The notes: a model not told the origin generated them from the letters alone. Positions 36,086-45,221 are shown, numbered from the stretch's first letter. The stretch: 64,000 nucleotides of DNA from Thermomonospora catenispora (GCF_006363815.1 NZ_RRYT01000010.1:62001-126000), one strand, 5' to 3'. Program-made: numbers and translations.

Positions 36086-36976
36086 ATGAGCGGCATGACC
36101 TCATCTGCCACCGCCGTCGACCTCACCGGGAAGGTCTGTCTGGTCGCCGGGGCGACCCGCGGCGCCGGCCGCGGGATCGCCGTCGAGCTCGGCGCCGCCG
36201 GCGCGACCGTCTACGTGACCGGCAGGACCACCGCGGACTCGCCGTCACCGATGCGACGACCCGAGACCATCGAGGAGACGGCACGGCTCGTGGACGAGGC
36301 CGGCGGAACCGGGATCCCCGTGCGGGTCGACCACGGCGACGCCGATCAGGTGCGGGCGCTCGTCGAGCGGATCGACCGCGACCACGCCCGCCTCGACCTG
36401 CTCGTCAACGACGTCTGGGGCGGCGACCCGCTGACCCGGTGGGGCGTCCCCTTCTGGGAGCACGACCTCGACGACGGGCTGCGGATGCTGCGCAACGCGA
36501 TCGACACGCACATCATCACCAGCCGGCATGCGGCCCCGTTGATGATCCGCGGCTCCGGCGGGCTGATCGTCGAGGTCACCGACGGCATCGGGGACGAGTA
36601 CCGCGGCTCGCTGTTCTACGACCTGGTCAAGGCCTCGGTGATCCGCCTCGCCCGCGCCCAGGCCGCCGACCTGAAGCCCTACGGAGTCGCGGCGATCGCC
36701 GTGACACCCGGATTCCTGCGCTCGGAGGCCGTCCTCGACCACTTCGGCGTCACCGCCGACACCTGGCGCGACGCCATCGCCCAGGACCCCCACTTCGCCG
36801 CCTCCGAGACGCCCCGCTACATCGGCCGCGGGATCGCCCACCTCGCGGCCGATCCCGACGTCATGAGCCGTACCGGCACCGCGACCACCAGCTGGGACCT
36901 CGCCAAGCGGTACGGGTTCACCGACGTCGACGGCACCGCCCCGGACTGGGGCCGTCACGTCCGGGAGAACCTCTGA
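36086..36976 (+). CDS. Short-chain dehydrogenase/reductase
   Basis: A 296-residue SDR. The cofactor loop is GATRGAGRG (about 20-28), followed by VTGRTT, which favours NADP(H). The active-site Tyr-x-x-x-Lys is Y-D-L-V-K in LFYDLVKAS. The substrate loop and C-terminus are longer than in minimal SDRs. Divergent from a TetR gene and probably controlled by it. The stop overlaps the ATG of the following broken gene (TGATG), so this was once a two-gene operon. Confidence 0.9.
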   Translation: MSGMTSSATAVDLTGKVCLVAGATRGAGRGIAVELGAAGATVYVTGRTTADSPSPMRRPETIEETARLVDEAGGTGIPVRVDHGDADQVRALVERIDRDHARLDLLVNDVWGGDPLTRWGVPFWEHDLDDGLRMLRNAIDTHIITSRHAAPLMIRGSGGLIVEVTDGIGDEYRGSLFYDLVKASVIRLARAQAADLKPYGVAAIAVTPGFLRSEAVLDHFGVTADTWRDAIAQDPHFAASETPRYIGRGIAHLAADPDVMSRTGTATTSWDLAKRYGFTDVDGTAPDWGRHVRENL

Positions 36977-37314
36977 TGAGCGACGTCACGACGGCGGGCG
37001 GCACCCGCATCGACGGAACGTGCCGGCGCCGACGTGCTGCCCGCGATGCTCCTGCCGGCGGTCGGCTCGGGGCTCTCCTGCGCCCCGATCTTCACGGTCG
37101 GCATCGGCGGCGTCCCCGACCGGGACCAGGGATCGGCCTCCGGGATCCTCGACTCGCCCCAGGAACCGGGCCCCGCCGTCGGCGTCACCGTCCTGGGCGC
37201 GGTCGCCACCGCCGCCGCGCCGGCCTCCTCACCGCAGCCGCCGTGACCGCCCTCGGCCTGCTCCTGGTCGTCGGCCTCCCGCCTCGTGCGGCGAAGGCCG
37301 AACCGGCTGAGCGG
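36976..37314 (+). pseudogene. Remnant of a DHA2-type MFS exporter
   Basis: Begins with an ATG overlapping the SDR stop, then shifts frame into a piece matching the C-terminal third of EmrB/QacA exporters: VLPAMLLPAVGSGLSCAPIF, GVPDRDQGSASGILDSPQEPGPAVGVTVLGAVA. A further frame change near 37217 leads to the final helix and tail (TAAAVTALGLLLVVGLPP). Two frameshifts plus a large internal deletion leave no functional protein. An intact exporter of the same type lies just downstream on the other strand. Confidence 0.75.
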
Positions 37315-37476
37315 TGGGCCGGCGAACGAACCCGGTCCGCGTGGGCGCCGCATCGACCGAGGTCTGGCCGGTGCGACGCCCGGCGGCGCGAACCGGGCAC
37401 TCGACGCCCTGCGATGCCGCCGGACCGCAGACGGTCGGAACGGCCCTGGGTGTGAAGCCTTGGATGTGAAGCGGCA

Positions 37477-38967
37477 TCAGACACGGTCTCGCGTCGACTT
37501 CTCCGACCCTGTCTCCGACTCTTTCTTCGGCTCCGCACCTGCACGGGCGCCCTCGGCCGAGGCCTGGAGCGCGGGCCTGCCGGCATCCGCCTCCACGGCC
37601 GCGTCCCTCCCGGGAAGGGCGAGGGCGAGCAGGGCGGCGAGGGCGGCGAAACCGGTCGCCCACCAGAAGGCCCGGTGGAAGGCCGCCGCGAGATCGTCGG
37701 AGCTCGTGGCCGCGTGCTGGAGGAGGACGGCCAGGACGGCGGTGCCGAACGAGCCGCCGATCTGCTGGGCGATGCGGACCAGCGCGCTGGCGTGGGCGAC
37801 CTGCTCACGGGCGAGCCCGAGGTAGACGACGGCCATGACCGGCACGGTCACCGCGCCGAGACCGATGCCTCGCAACAGGAGCCAGCTGGCCAGCGTCCAC
37901 GTGGTCGTGTGGGCGTCGACGAAGGCGAAGGGAAGGGTGGCGGCGCCGACGATGAGGAACCCGACGACCGTGATGATCCTGGCCCCGAACCGGTCGGTGA
38001 GCCCTCCGGCGAGCGATCGGCTGAGCAGCGTCCCGATGCCCTGCGGGATGAGCGCGATCCCGGCGTCGAGAGGCGACGTGCCGCGGACCTGCTGGTAGTA
38101 CAGCGGCAGCAGGAACAGGGCCCCGTAGAGGGCGAAACCGGAGAAGAACAGCACCGCCGAGCCTGACGACGTCGGGCGGTGGGCGAAGAGCCGCAGGTCG
38201 ACCAGCGCGTCGGTGCGGCGGACCGCATGGCGGCAGAAGCCCGCGACCAGGACCGCACCGGCGATCAGCGGGACGAGCACGCCGTCGTGCGCGAATCCTT
38301 CGTCCGAGGCCCGGGAGAAGCCGAGGAGCACCGCGGCGATGCCGGGCGCCAGCAGGGCGAACCCGGCGACGTCCAGGCGCGGCCGGGAGGACGGTTCATC
38401 ACGGTCGAGGAACCGCGCGGCCAGCAGGAGCCCGGCGAGGCCGAGGGGGATGTTGATCCAGAACATCCACCGCCAGTCGAGATGGGTGAGGATCAGGCCG
38501 CCGGCGAGCGGGCCGAGGATCGGCCCGAGCAGGGCGGGCAGCGCTACGATCGAGGTCGCGCGGCCGAGCAGCCGGCCGCCCGCGGCGCGGACGACCAGCG
38601 TCGTCATCACCGGCAGCATCAGCCCGCCGCCGACGCCCTGCACGACCCGTCCGGCGATCAGCGCAGGCGCGTTCCAGGCCGCGCCGGAGGCCGCCGATCC
38701 GACCAGGAAGACGGCCAGGGAGAACAGCCAGACCCGCTTGCCGCCGAACCGGGCCGTCGCCCACGTGCTCAGCGGGACGGTCATGCCGAGCGCGAGCAGG
38801 TAGCCGGTGGTGACCCACTGGACGGTGGCGACCGTGGTGTGCAGGTCCGCCGCCAGGGAGTGCAGCGCCACCCCGACGATGGTCGTGTCGAACACGACGG
38901 CGAGGACCCCTGCGACCAGGACGCCCGCCGTCTTCAGCACCTTCGGGTCGAGTCGTTCGTCCGCCAT
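37477..38967 (-). CDS. DHA2-type (14-helix) MFS drug exporter
   Basis: A 496-residue proton-driven exporter. Visible are the motif C-like GPILGPLAGG region, motif A-like ATARFGGKRVW, and about fourteen hydrophobic helices. A charged C-terminal tail follows (ESETGSEKSTRDRV). The ATG at 38967 is preferred over the GTG at 38979 because AGGGGT then has useful spacing. It is divergent from a TetR gene, and a palindrome between them suggests that regulator controls it. Confidence 0.9.
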   Translation of the reverse strand: MADERLDPKVLKTAGVLVAGVLAVVFDTTIVGVALHSLAADLHTTVATVQWVTTGYLLALGMTVPLSTWATARFGGKRVWLFSLAVFLVGSAASGAAWNAPALIAGRVVQGVGGGLMLPVMTTLVVRAAGGRLLGRATSIVALPALLGPILGPLAGGLILTHLDWRWMFWINIPLGLAGLLLAARFLDRDEPSSRPRLDVAGFALLAPGIAAVLLGFSRASDEGFAHDGVLVPLIAGAVLVAGFCRHAVRRTDALVDLRLFAHRPTSSGSAVLFFSGFALYGALFLLPLYYQQVRGTSPLDAGIALIPQGIGTLLSRSLAGGLTDRFGARIITVVGFLIVGAATLPFAFVDAHTTTWTLASWLLLRGIGLGAVTVPVMAVVYLGLAREQVAHASALVRIAQQIGGSFGTAVLAVLLQHAATSSDDLAAAFHRAFWWATGFAALAALLALALPGRDAAVEADAGRPALQASAEGARAGAEPKKESETGSEKSTRDRV

Positions 38968-38984
38968 GGGCGCGCACACCCCTG

Positions 38985-39051
38985 TTAAGAGTCATCCATG
39001 TCTCTTATCGTCACGATAGGCTCTGAGGTTAAGAAACACAAATGACTCTTA
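38985..39051. promoter_or_regulatory. Operator region between MFS and TetR genes
   Basis: Central palindrome TATCGT-C-ACGATA (39006-39018) flanked by a long-range perfect 10-bp inverted repeat, TAAGAGTCAT (38986-38995) and ATGACTCTTA (39042-39051). The region is AT-rich and sits between divergent starts. Confidence 0.6.
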
Positions 39052-39061
39052 CGGAGATTCC

Positions 39062-39655
39062 GTGGCGGAGGGACCGAACCGGCGCCGACGCGGCAAGGCG
39101 CTTGAGGACGCACTCCTGCGCGCCGCGTGGGAGGAACTGATCGAATCCGGGTACAGCGCGCTGACCATGGAGCGTGTGGCCCTGCGCGCGGGCACCGGCA
39201 GGGCCGTGCTGTACCGCCGCTGGCCGGGCAAGCCCGAACTCGTCATCGCTGCCCTCCGGTACCACCGCGAGAGCGACCCGCTCCCCGTTCCGGACACCGG
39301 CCGCCTGCGCGACGACCTCATCGAGCTGCTGCGCTCGATGACCCGGAGACGGGCCGAACTGGCGGTCATGATCGGCGCACAGCTGGGCGGCCTGTTCACC
39401 GAGACCGGGACGACCCCGGCCGAGCTGCGCGATCTGGTCTTCGGCGGCCGCTCCTGGTCGAGCCGCGTCTACGAACGGGCGGCCGAACGCGGCGAACTCG
39501 ATCTGGAACGCGTTCCGCCTCACGTGCTCACCCTGCCGTTCGACCTGGTGAGGCACGACATGCTCATGACCTTCGAAGCCGTCCCGGACGACCGGATCAT
39601 CGCCATCGTGGACGACCTGTTCCTCCCGCTCATCGCCCGCTACAAGGACCGGTGA
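39062..39655 (+). CDS. TetR-family regulator, divergent from MFS exporter
   Basis: A 197-residue TetR protein. The helix-turn-helix (about 15-60) contains YSALTMERVALRAGTGRAVLYRRWPGKPELV; the C-terminal part resembles TetR_C_11-type domains. GTG start with GGAG 5 nt upstream. Likely a drug-responsive repressor of the adjacent exporter, acting at TATCGTCACGATA. Confidence 0.92.
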   Translation: MAEGPNRRRRGKALEDALLRAAWEELIESGYSALTMERVALRAGTGRAVLYRRWPGKPELVIAALRYHRESDPLPVPDTGRLRDDLIELLRSMTRRRAELAVMIGAQLGGLFTETGTTPAELRDLVFGGRSWSSRVYERAAERGELDLERVPPHVLTLPFDLVRHDMLMTFEAVPDDRIIAIVDDLFLPLIARYKDR

Positions 39656-39998
39656 CGTTCATCCGGCGCGACGATCCCGACCCTCGGGGCGGATCCGGCG
39701 CGGACGGCCCGCGTCGACATGCGGGCGCCGCCTTCGGAACCGCGGGCATCGGGCGCCCCGGGACGGCCGCGCGGTCTCGATCAGGGCCGCGAGTCCGCGG
39801 CGGCCCGGCGGGCTCCTCGCCGGGAGTGAGGGACACGGGAACGGTCACGGTCGGCGTCGGCGGCGGGCGGGCGCGCACGGGCGCGCACGCCGCTCGTCAC
39901 GGCGCCGATGGGGCCGGGATCGCCGTCGGCGGCCGTGCCCGTTGTCCGAGTGCTCCGCCGCGCGCGGGCACGGGTCCCGGGAAGCGATGCCATGCGAG
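39656..39998. other. Gene-free 343-bp stretch
   Basis: No coding signal. GC-rich with short local repeats of GGGCGCGCACG around 39868-39890. Confidence 0.45.
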
Positions 39999-40202
39999 TC
40001 AGGTGCGGACGTGGCGTCCGTGCTGTTCGGGACCGACCGTGAAGTCATCCGGTCTCGTCTCTCGTAAATGGCGATACCGGGTGTCGAAGGCGCCGATCGC
40101 CTCCCGGGGGCCGTAGTCGAACGCGTCCATCAAGGCTTTCAGAGCCTGGATGATCCGATGGTTGACGATGTGCTCGTCGATCTCGTGCCATGGATCGATC
40201 AT
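39999..40202 (-). CDS. Small conserved-looking hypothetical protein, 67 aa
   Basis: A 67-residue protein beginning MIDPWHEIDEHIVNHRIIQALKALMDAF and ending with RPDDFTV before a short tail. Predicted all-helical; no domain name assigned. GGGAG lies about 9 nt before the ATG, and codon use is normal for the genome, which separates it from the featureless DNA on either side. It lies in an apparently decayed integrative-element region, so it may be cargo of that element. Confidence 0.6.
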   Translation of the reverse strand: MIDPWHEIDEHIVNHRIIQALKALMDAFDYGPREAIGAFDTRYRHLRETRPDDFTVGPEQHGRHVRT

Positions 40203-40718
40203 GTGCGCACTCTCCCGATCCCGCCTCGATCCGTCCAGCCGTTGACGGGCGGCCGCCGCGCTCGGTCTTGTGGCGGCCGAACGAATTCCCCGCTCACCAG
40301 GGCTTGGACTGCCGAGCCGCCGCTTCGGCGCTCGGCCGGTCGTGCGGTCTTTGGCCGGGGTCGGCGAGAACCTCTTCGTCTCGGTCGGCTGCGGCTGCGA
40401 TCGTCGTGGACGAGCGAAGAGCGCGAGGGGCAGTGCGTCTTCTGAGCCACCGTCGCAGGGGGAACCGAGGGCGGCGTGGTCCTCTCCGGAATCGGACGAG
40501 GACTGCGCCGTTCCGGCTCGCGCTGTGAGGGCGTCAACGCCTTCCCGGCCGACACGCCTGGCCGACATGAGGCGGCCCTTCAGGGATCTTTCCTTTTCCC
40601 CTGCACCTCTCCCCCCCTTCCGCGGCGGCTCCCTCCAGATCGAGGCCGGTAGGGTCGCTCGCGACCGCCGCCTGCTCGATGCCGAGGAGCAACCGGTGCG
40701 CCAGGGGACCGGCGGCCG
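40203..40718. other. Gene-free 516-bp stretch
   Basis: No supported gene on either strand. It precedes an integrase fragment and probably contains deleted-element scar DNA. Confidence 0.45.
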
Positions 40719-40937
40719 GTGCTCCCGCTCGACGCGGCAGCCATCGGCCTGGCCCGCCGCCCGTATGACCCGCGGCACGCCGGCGTCTCGCTCCGGCTGA
40801 ACGCGGGCGTCCCGGCCACCCAGGTCGCCGAGTGGGCCGGCCACAGCGTGGAGGTGCTGCTGAAGATCTACGCCGAGCGCATCCACGGACAGGACGGCGT
40901 CTGGCAGGGGCTCATCGACGATGCCCTGCGCGCCTGA
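40719..40937 (+). pseudogene. C-terminal fragment of a tyrosine recombinase (integrase)
   Basis: About 60 residues match the catalytic C-terminus of actinomycete-element integrases: YDPRHAGVSLRLNAGVPATQVAEWAGHSVEVLLKIYAERI, including the His box and the nucleophile Tyr in KIYAE. The N-terminal and core domains are missing upstream. Its stop lies 130 bp from the 3' end of tRNA-Arg(CCG), the classic site for such elements. A relic of an AICE- or prophage-type insertion. Confidence 0.75.
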
Positions 40938-40987
40938 CGGCTGGAACACAAATGGAACACGCGCCGTGGCACACGGCGGCACATCGT

Positions 40988-41073
40988 GGCACCTGATGTC
41001 ACATCGGCCATGACCGCGATCAGCCGGTTTCCCCAGGTCGGAGCGGGAAACCGGCTGATCGGCATCAGGTGCC
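40988..41073. repeat. 11-bp inverted copy of the tRNA 3' flank
   Basis: GGCACCTGATG at 40988-40998 is repeated exactly, inverted, at 41063-41073, where it overlaps the last bases of the tRNA. It may be a trace of attachment-site recombination. Confidence 0.4.
41017..41061 (-). terminator. tRNA-Arg terminator
   Basis: Perfect 17-bp stem (41017-41033 with 41045-41061) and 11-nt loop, 8 nt after the tRNA 3' end on the minus strand. Confidence 0.7.
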
Positions 41074-41141
41074 CCCTGCAGGATTCGAACCTGCGCACAC
41101 GGCTCCGGAGGCCGTTGCTCTATCCCCTGAGCTAAGGGGGC
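41070..41141 (-). tRNA. tRNA-Arg (anticodon CCG)
   Basis: 72 nt without encoded CCA. It folds into a 7-bp acceptor stem (GCCCCCT/AGGGGGC, discriminator A), a D arm GCTC/GAGC, an anticodon arm ACGGC-CTCCGGA-GCCGT with anticodon CCG, and a T arm GCAGG-TTCGAAT-CCTGC. It reads the CGG codon, frequent in this genome. An integrase remnant lies beyond its 3' end. Confidence 0.95.
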
Positions 41142-41239
41142 GTGCTCCCGAGGCGTTCATCGGGTGCGGGAAAGAGGCTACCAGGATCGGCGGGGTGACG
41201 TGCACTCGGTTTCGGTGGGCGGGGACGGAGCGGGTGGAC

Positions 41240-41245
41240 TACGCT
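41240..41245 (+). promoter_or_regulatory. -10 hexamer for a leaderless receiver-gene mRNA
   Basis: TACGCT, then 7 nt, then the GTG at 41253; no ribosome site. Confidence 0.5.
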
Positions 41246-41252
41246 CGCCGCC

Positions 41253-41669
41253 GTGAGCGTGGCGGAGGGGCGTCCCGGAGGGCGGTCGCTGGGCCGCGTG
41301 CTGGTGGTGGACGACGACGAGGTCATCCGGCAACTCATCGCGGTGAACCTCCAGCTGGAGGGATTCGAGGTGGCCACCGCGGTGGACGGGCAGGACTGCC
41401 TGGACAAGGTGGCCGAGGTGGCGCCGGACGTGATCACGCTGGACGTGATGATGCCGCGGCTGGACGGGTGGGTGACCGCGGTCCGGCTGCGGGAGGATCC
41501 GGCGACGCGGCACATCGGAGTGGTGATGATCACCGCGCGGGCGCAGGACCACGACGTGCGGCGGGGACACGAGATCGGGGTGGACGCCTACATCACCAAG
41601 CCGTTCGACCCCAACGACCTCATCCGGACGGTGCGGGAGCTGGCCGCCGCCAGGCGGGCGTCCACATAG
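41253..41669 (+). CDS. Stand-alone receiver-domain protein (CheY-like)
   Basis: A 138-residue receiver with no output domain. VLVVDDDEVIRQL carries the acidic cluster, VITLDVMMPRLDGW the phosphoacceptor Asp (about 64), and AYITKPFDPNDLI the switch Lys. No histidine kinase is adjacent, so the partner is encoded elsewhere. The stop codon lies inside the first copy of a 15-bp direct repeat that recurs upstream of the next gene. Possibly a phosphorelay intermediate. Confidence 0.92.
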   Translation: MSVAEGRPGGRSLGRVLVVDDDEVIRQLIAVNLQLEGFEVATAVDGQDCLDKVAEVAPDVITLDVMMPRLDGWVTAVRLREDPATRHIGVVMITARAQDHDVRRGHEIGVDAYITKPFDPNDLIRTVRELAAARRAST

Positions 41670-41700
41670 TGGTCAGCGGAGGCCTGTCCACATAGTGGTC
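41660..41700. promoter_or_regulatory. Two 15-bp direct repeats (CCACATAGTGG core)
   Basis: GTCCACATAGTGGTC at 41660-41674 and 41686-41700, 26 bp apart. Each core (CCAC-ATA-GTGG) is itself a dyad. The second copy ends 3 bp before the -10 of the next gene, so a bound protein would control it directly. Confidence 0.6.
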
Positions 41701-41703
41701 GGA

Positions 41704-41709
41704 TAGTCT
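41704..41709 (+). promoter_or_regulatory. -10 hexamer for the ArgRS-like gene (leaderless)
   Basis: TAGTCT, then 7 nt, then the GTG at 41717. Confidence 0.55.
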
Positions 41710-41716
41710 CACGCAG

Positions 41717-42472
41717 GTGACTCCGACCGAGGTGAGCGGGGCCGTCCTGGCCGCGGTCCGCGATGCCGTGCGCGACGGCGACCTGGCCGTCGACGTGCCG
41801 GACGAGGTGCCGCTGACCGCGTTCGGACCGGGGTCATACGGGACGCCGGTGGCGTTGCGGCTGGCGGCGGCGCACCGCGGGTCCGCGCCGGAGATCGCCG
41901 ACGCGATCGCCGGGCGGCTGGCGGGCCGGCCGGAGATCGCCGAGGCCCGGGTCAACGGCCCCGGGTTCCTGACCGTGGTGGTGGAGCGGCCGGGGGCGCT
42001 GGCCGCCGGGATCCTCGCCGAAGGCCCCTCCTACGGGCGCGTGGACGGCGTCGCCCTGAGCGGGGGCTGGCCGGACCGGCCGAGGACCTTCGACAATCCG
42101 GGGTTCTCGGTGCGGTACGCCTACGCCCGGGCGGCGGCGATCCGACGCCGGGCCGAGACCCTGGGAATCCCGCTCGGCGATCCGGGGTTGCTCCGAGAAA
42201 GGGACGAGGGGGTCCTGCTGGCGACGCTGGCGGAGCTGCCCGGCCGCGCGGCCCAGGCGGCGCGCGAGAGGGACCCTCGTCCGCTGCAGCGCCATCTGGA
42301 GCGGGTGGCCGACGCCTTCCACCGCGTGTACGAGCACTGCCCGGCGCTGCCCGTCGGCGATGAGAGACCCGGGGCGATGCACGCCGCCCGCCGCACGCTG
42401 GCGGAGGCGGTGCGCGTCGCCCTCGCAGGCGCCCTGAACATGATCGGCGAGAGTCCTAGAGAGCGGATATGA
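41717..42472 (+). CDS. ArgRS-like protein without a catalytic domain (DALR domain)
   Basis: A 251-residue protein that joins an ArgRS N-terminal additional domain (about 25-105: [35 protein letters not shown]) directly to a DALR anticodon-binding domain (about 130-251: [21 protein letters not shown], ending [19 protein letters not shown]). The HIGH-containing core is absent, so it cannot charge tRNA. It may bind tRNA-Arg or a tRNA-like partner. It sits 16 bp before lysA, presumably as the first gene of the lysA-hom unit, and its promoter carries a doubled operator. Confidence 0.85.
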   Translation: MTPTEVSGAVLAAVRDAVRDGDLAVDVPDEVPLTAFGPGSYGTPVALRLAAAHRGSAPEIADAIAGRLAGRPEIAEARVNGPGFLTVVVERPGALAAGILAEGPSYGRVDGVALSGGWPDRPRTFDNPGFSVRYAYARAAAIRRRAETLGIPLGDPGLLRERDEGVLLATLAELPGRAAQAARERDPRPLQRHLERVADAFHRVYEHCPALPVGDERPGAMHAARRTLAEAVRVALAGALNMIGESPRERI

Positions 42473-42488
42473 GCAACGGAGCGGGCGA

Positions 42489-43874
42489 ATGAGCCGAGTG
42501 CATCCGGCGGGACCGCGGCATGCGGACGTGCTGCCGGAGGAGCACCCCCTGCCGCCCCCGGAGGATCTCAACCACCTCGATCCGCGGATCTGGCCGCGTT
42601 CGGCCAGGCGCGAGAACGGGGTCATGACCATCGGCGGGGTCGACGTGCGCGACCTGGCGGCCGAGTTCGGCACGCCGCTGTACGTCTACGACGAGGAGGA
42701 CGTGCGCCAGCGGGCCCGCGAGTACGCGGCGGCGTTCCACGACGGCAGCGTCCACTACGCCGGCAAGGCGTTCCTGTGCACGGCCCTGGTCCGCTGGCTG
42801 GAGGAGGAGGGCCTGGGACTGGACGTGTGCACCGGCGGAGAGCTGGCGGTGGCGCTGGCCGCCGGGTTCCCCACCGAGAAGATCACGCTGCACGGCAGCA
42901 ACAAGTCCGTCGCCGAGCTGTCCCGGGCGCTGGACGTCGGCGTCGGCCGGATCGTGGTCGACAGCTTCGAGGAGATCGCCCGGCTCGGCCATCTCGCGCA
43001 GGAGAAGGGCGTCCGCCCCAAGGTCATGGTCCGGGTCACCACCGGGGTCGAGGCCCACACCCACGAGTTCATCGCCACCGCGCACGACGACCAGAAGTTC
43101 GGCTTCTCCCGCACCAGCGGGGCGGCGCTGGAGGCCGTCCGCCGCGTGCTGGCGCTCGAGCAGCTCGAGCTGGTGGGCCTGCACTCCCACATCGGGTCGC
43201 AGATCTTCGACACCGACGGGTTCGAGGTGGCCGCGCACCGGCTGGCCGAGCTGCTGGTGGCGATCCGCGACGAGCACGGCGTGCAGCTGCCCGAGCTGGA
43301 CCTGGGCGGCGGCTACGGCATCGCCTACGTGCCCGGCGACGAGCCGCACGACCCCAAGGAGATCGCCGACGGCCTGCGCCGGATCGTCACCCGGGAGTGC
43401 CGCGCCTACGGGCTGGCCGTGCCGCGCATCACGGTCGAGCCGGGACGGGCGATCGTCGGCCCCGGCGGGGTTACCCTGTACGAAGTCGGCACCGTCAAAG
43501 ACGTCGAGGGCCTGCGCACGTACGTCTCGGTGGACGGCGGGATGAGCGACAATCTGCGGACCGCCCTGTACGGGGCGGAGTACACCGCTGTGCTGGCCAG
43601 TCGTACCTCGACGGCCGGCCCCATGCTGAGCAGGCTCGTCGGCAAGCACTGCGAGAGCGGCGACATCGTCGTGCGCGATCTGTGGCTGCCGCAGGACCTG
43701 GCTCCCGGCGATGTCGTGGCGGTGGCCGCGACCGGTGCTTACTGTCGATCGATGTCCAGTAACTACAACTTCGTCCCGCGACCGGCGGTGGTGGCGGTAC
43801 GGGACGGCCGGGCACGGGTCCTCATCCGGCGGGAGACCGAGGACGATCTGCTCCGGCTCGATGCGGAGGTATAG
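42489..43874 (+). CDS. lysA: Diaminopimelate decarboxylase
   Basis: A 461-residue PLP enzyme that makes L-lysine from meso-diaminopimelate. The PLP lysine is in [11 protein letters not shown] (about 94). HSHIGSQI and GGGYGIAY are the phosphate-binding and substrate blocks, and the late [12 protein letters not shown] closes the active site. The N-terminal 40-residue lead ([14 protein letters not shown]) is typical of actinobacterial LysA. ATG start with GGAG about 6 nt upstream. It is 3 bp from hom, forming an operon of aspartate-family genes. Confidence 0.96.
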   Translation: MSRVHPAGPRHADVLPEEHPLPPPEDLNHLDPRIWPRSARRENGVMTIGGVDVRDLAAEFGTPLYVYDEEDVRQRAREYAAAFHDGSVHYAGKAFLCTALVRWLEEEGLGLDVCTGGELAVALAAGFPTEKITLHGSNKSVAELSRALDVGVGRIVVDSFEEIARLGHLAQEKGVRPKVMVRVTTGVEAHTHEFIATAHDDQKFGFSRTSGAALEAVRRVLALEQLELVGLHSHIGSQIFDTDGFEVAAHRLAELLVAIRDEHGVQLPELDLGGGYGIAYVPGDEPHDPKEIADGLRRIVTRECRAYGLAVPRITVEPGRAIVGPGGVTLYEVGTVKDVEGLRTYVSVDGGMSDNLRTALYGAEYTAVLASRTSTAGPMLSRLVGKHCESGDIVVRDLWLPQDLAPGDVVAVAATGAYCRSMSSNYNFVPRPAVVAVRDGRARVLIRRETEDDLLRLDAEV

Positions 43875-43877
43875 AGG

Positions 43878-45185
43878 GTGAAACCCTTGCGGGTGGCCCT
43901 GCTGGGCTGCGGAACCGTCGGTTCCGAAGTGGTCAGGCTGCTGCACGAGCAGGCCGCCGACCTGACGGCACGGATCGGCGCCCCCCTGGAGCTGGCCGGC
44001 GTGGCGGTGCGGCGGATCGACAAGGCCCGCGCGCATGTGACGCCGGACCTGCTGACCACCGACGCCATGAGCCTGGTCACCCGCGAGGACGTGGACATCG
44101 TGGTCGAGGTGATCGGCGGCATCGAGCCGGCCCGCTCGCTGCTGCTGGCCGCGATGAAGTCCGGCAAGTCGGTGGTCACCGCCAACAAGGCGCTGCTGGC
44201 CGAGGACGGCGAGACGATCTTCGGCGCGGCCCGCGAGTACGGGGCCGACCTGTACTACGAGGCCGCGGTGGCGGGCGCCATCCCGCTGCTGCGGCCGCTG
44301 CGCGAGTCGCTGGTCGGCGACCACGTCAAACGGGTCATCGGCATCGTCAACGGCACCACCAACTACATCCTCGACCGGATGGACGCCCACGGCGCCTCGT
44401 TCGTCGACGCGCTGGAGGAGGCCCAGAGCCTCGGATACGCCGAGGCCGACCCGACCGCCGACGTGGAGGGCTTCGACGCGGCGGCCAAGGCGGCGATCCT
44501 GGCGCAGCTGGCGTTCCACACCCCGGTCTCGGCCGCCGACGTGCACCGCGAGGGCATCACCGAGGTCACCTCCGCCGACGTGGCGGGGGCCAAGGCGATG
44601 AACAGCGTGGTCAAGCTGCTGGCGATCTGCGAGCGGGTGCCGGACGCCGACGGCTCGGGCAACGGACGGGGCGTGTCGGTGCGGGTGTACCCGGCGATGA
44701 TCCCGCGGTCGCATCCGCTGGCCAGCGTCCGCGAGGCCTACAACGCGGTGTTCGTGGAGGCCGAGTCGGCCGGGTCGCTGATGTTCTACGGGGCCGGGGC
44801 CGGGGGCGCGCCGACCGCCTCGGCCGTGCTCGGCGACCTGGTCGCGGTGGCCCGCAACCGGGTCGGCGGCACGCGCGGCCCGGTCGAGGTGACCTACGCC
44901 GAGCTGCCGGTCCTGCCGATGGGCGAGACCGTCACCCGGTACTACATCCAGCTCGACGTGGCCGACCGCTCCGGCGTGCTGGCGCAGGTCGCCGAGCTGT
45001 TCGCCCGGCACGACGTGTCGATCCAGGCCGTCCAGCAGGACGGCCGGGGCGAGGACGCCCAGCTGGTCATCGTCACGCACCGGGCTCCGGACGCGGCGCT
45101 GGCCGCGACCGTGGAGGAGCTGCGCCGCCTGGACATCGTCCGCGAGGTGGCCAGCGTGATGCGCGTCGAGGCCGACGACGCGTGA
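43878..45185 (+). CDS. hom: Homoserine dehydrogenase
   Basis: A 435-residue enzyme reducing aspartate semialdehyde to homoserine. The NAD(P)-binding [10 protein letters not shown] is at about residues 10-19; the catalytic core has [12 protein letters not shown] and [16 protein letters not shown]-terminal ACT domain (about 355-430, [21 protein letters not shown]) is the usual site for threonine feedback inhibition. GTG start 3 bp after lysA. An independent promoter appears to follow for thrC. Confidence 0.97.
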   Translation: MKPLRVALLGCGTVGSEVVRLLHEQAADLTARIGAPLELAGVAVRRIDKARAHVTPDLLTTDAMSLVTREDVDIVVEVIGGIEPARSLLLAAMKSGKSVVTANKALLAEDGETIFGAAREYGADLYYEAAVAGAIPLLRPLRESLVGDHVKRVIGIVNGTTNYILDRMDAHGASFVDALEEAQSLGYAEADPTADVEGFDAAAKAAILAQLAFHTPVSAADVHREGITEVTSADVAGAKAMNSVVKLLAICERVPDADGSGNGRGVSVRVYPAMIPRSHPLASVREAYNAVFVEAESAGSLMFYGAGAGGAPTASAVLGDLVAVARNRVGGTRGPVEVTYAELPVLPMGETVTRYYIQLDVADRSGVLAQVAELFARHDVSIQAVQQDGRGEDAQLVIVTHRAPDAALAATVEELRRLDIVREVASVMRVEADDA

Positions 45186-45199
45186 GGCAGCGATCACAC

Positions 45200-45221
45200 T
45201 AGACTGCGGCGCGACGCCGCA
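45200..45221 (+). promoter_or_regulatory. Promoter and 5'-UTR hairpin of thrCB
   Basis: TAGACT (45200-45205) looks like a -10. A perfect 7-bp hairpin, TGCGGCG-CGA-CGCCGCA (45205-45221), overlaps the expected start of transcription, about 35 nt before the thrC ATG. Confidence 0.45.
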
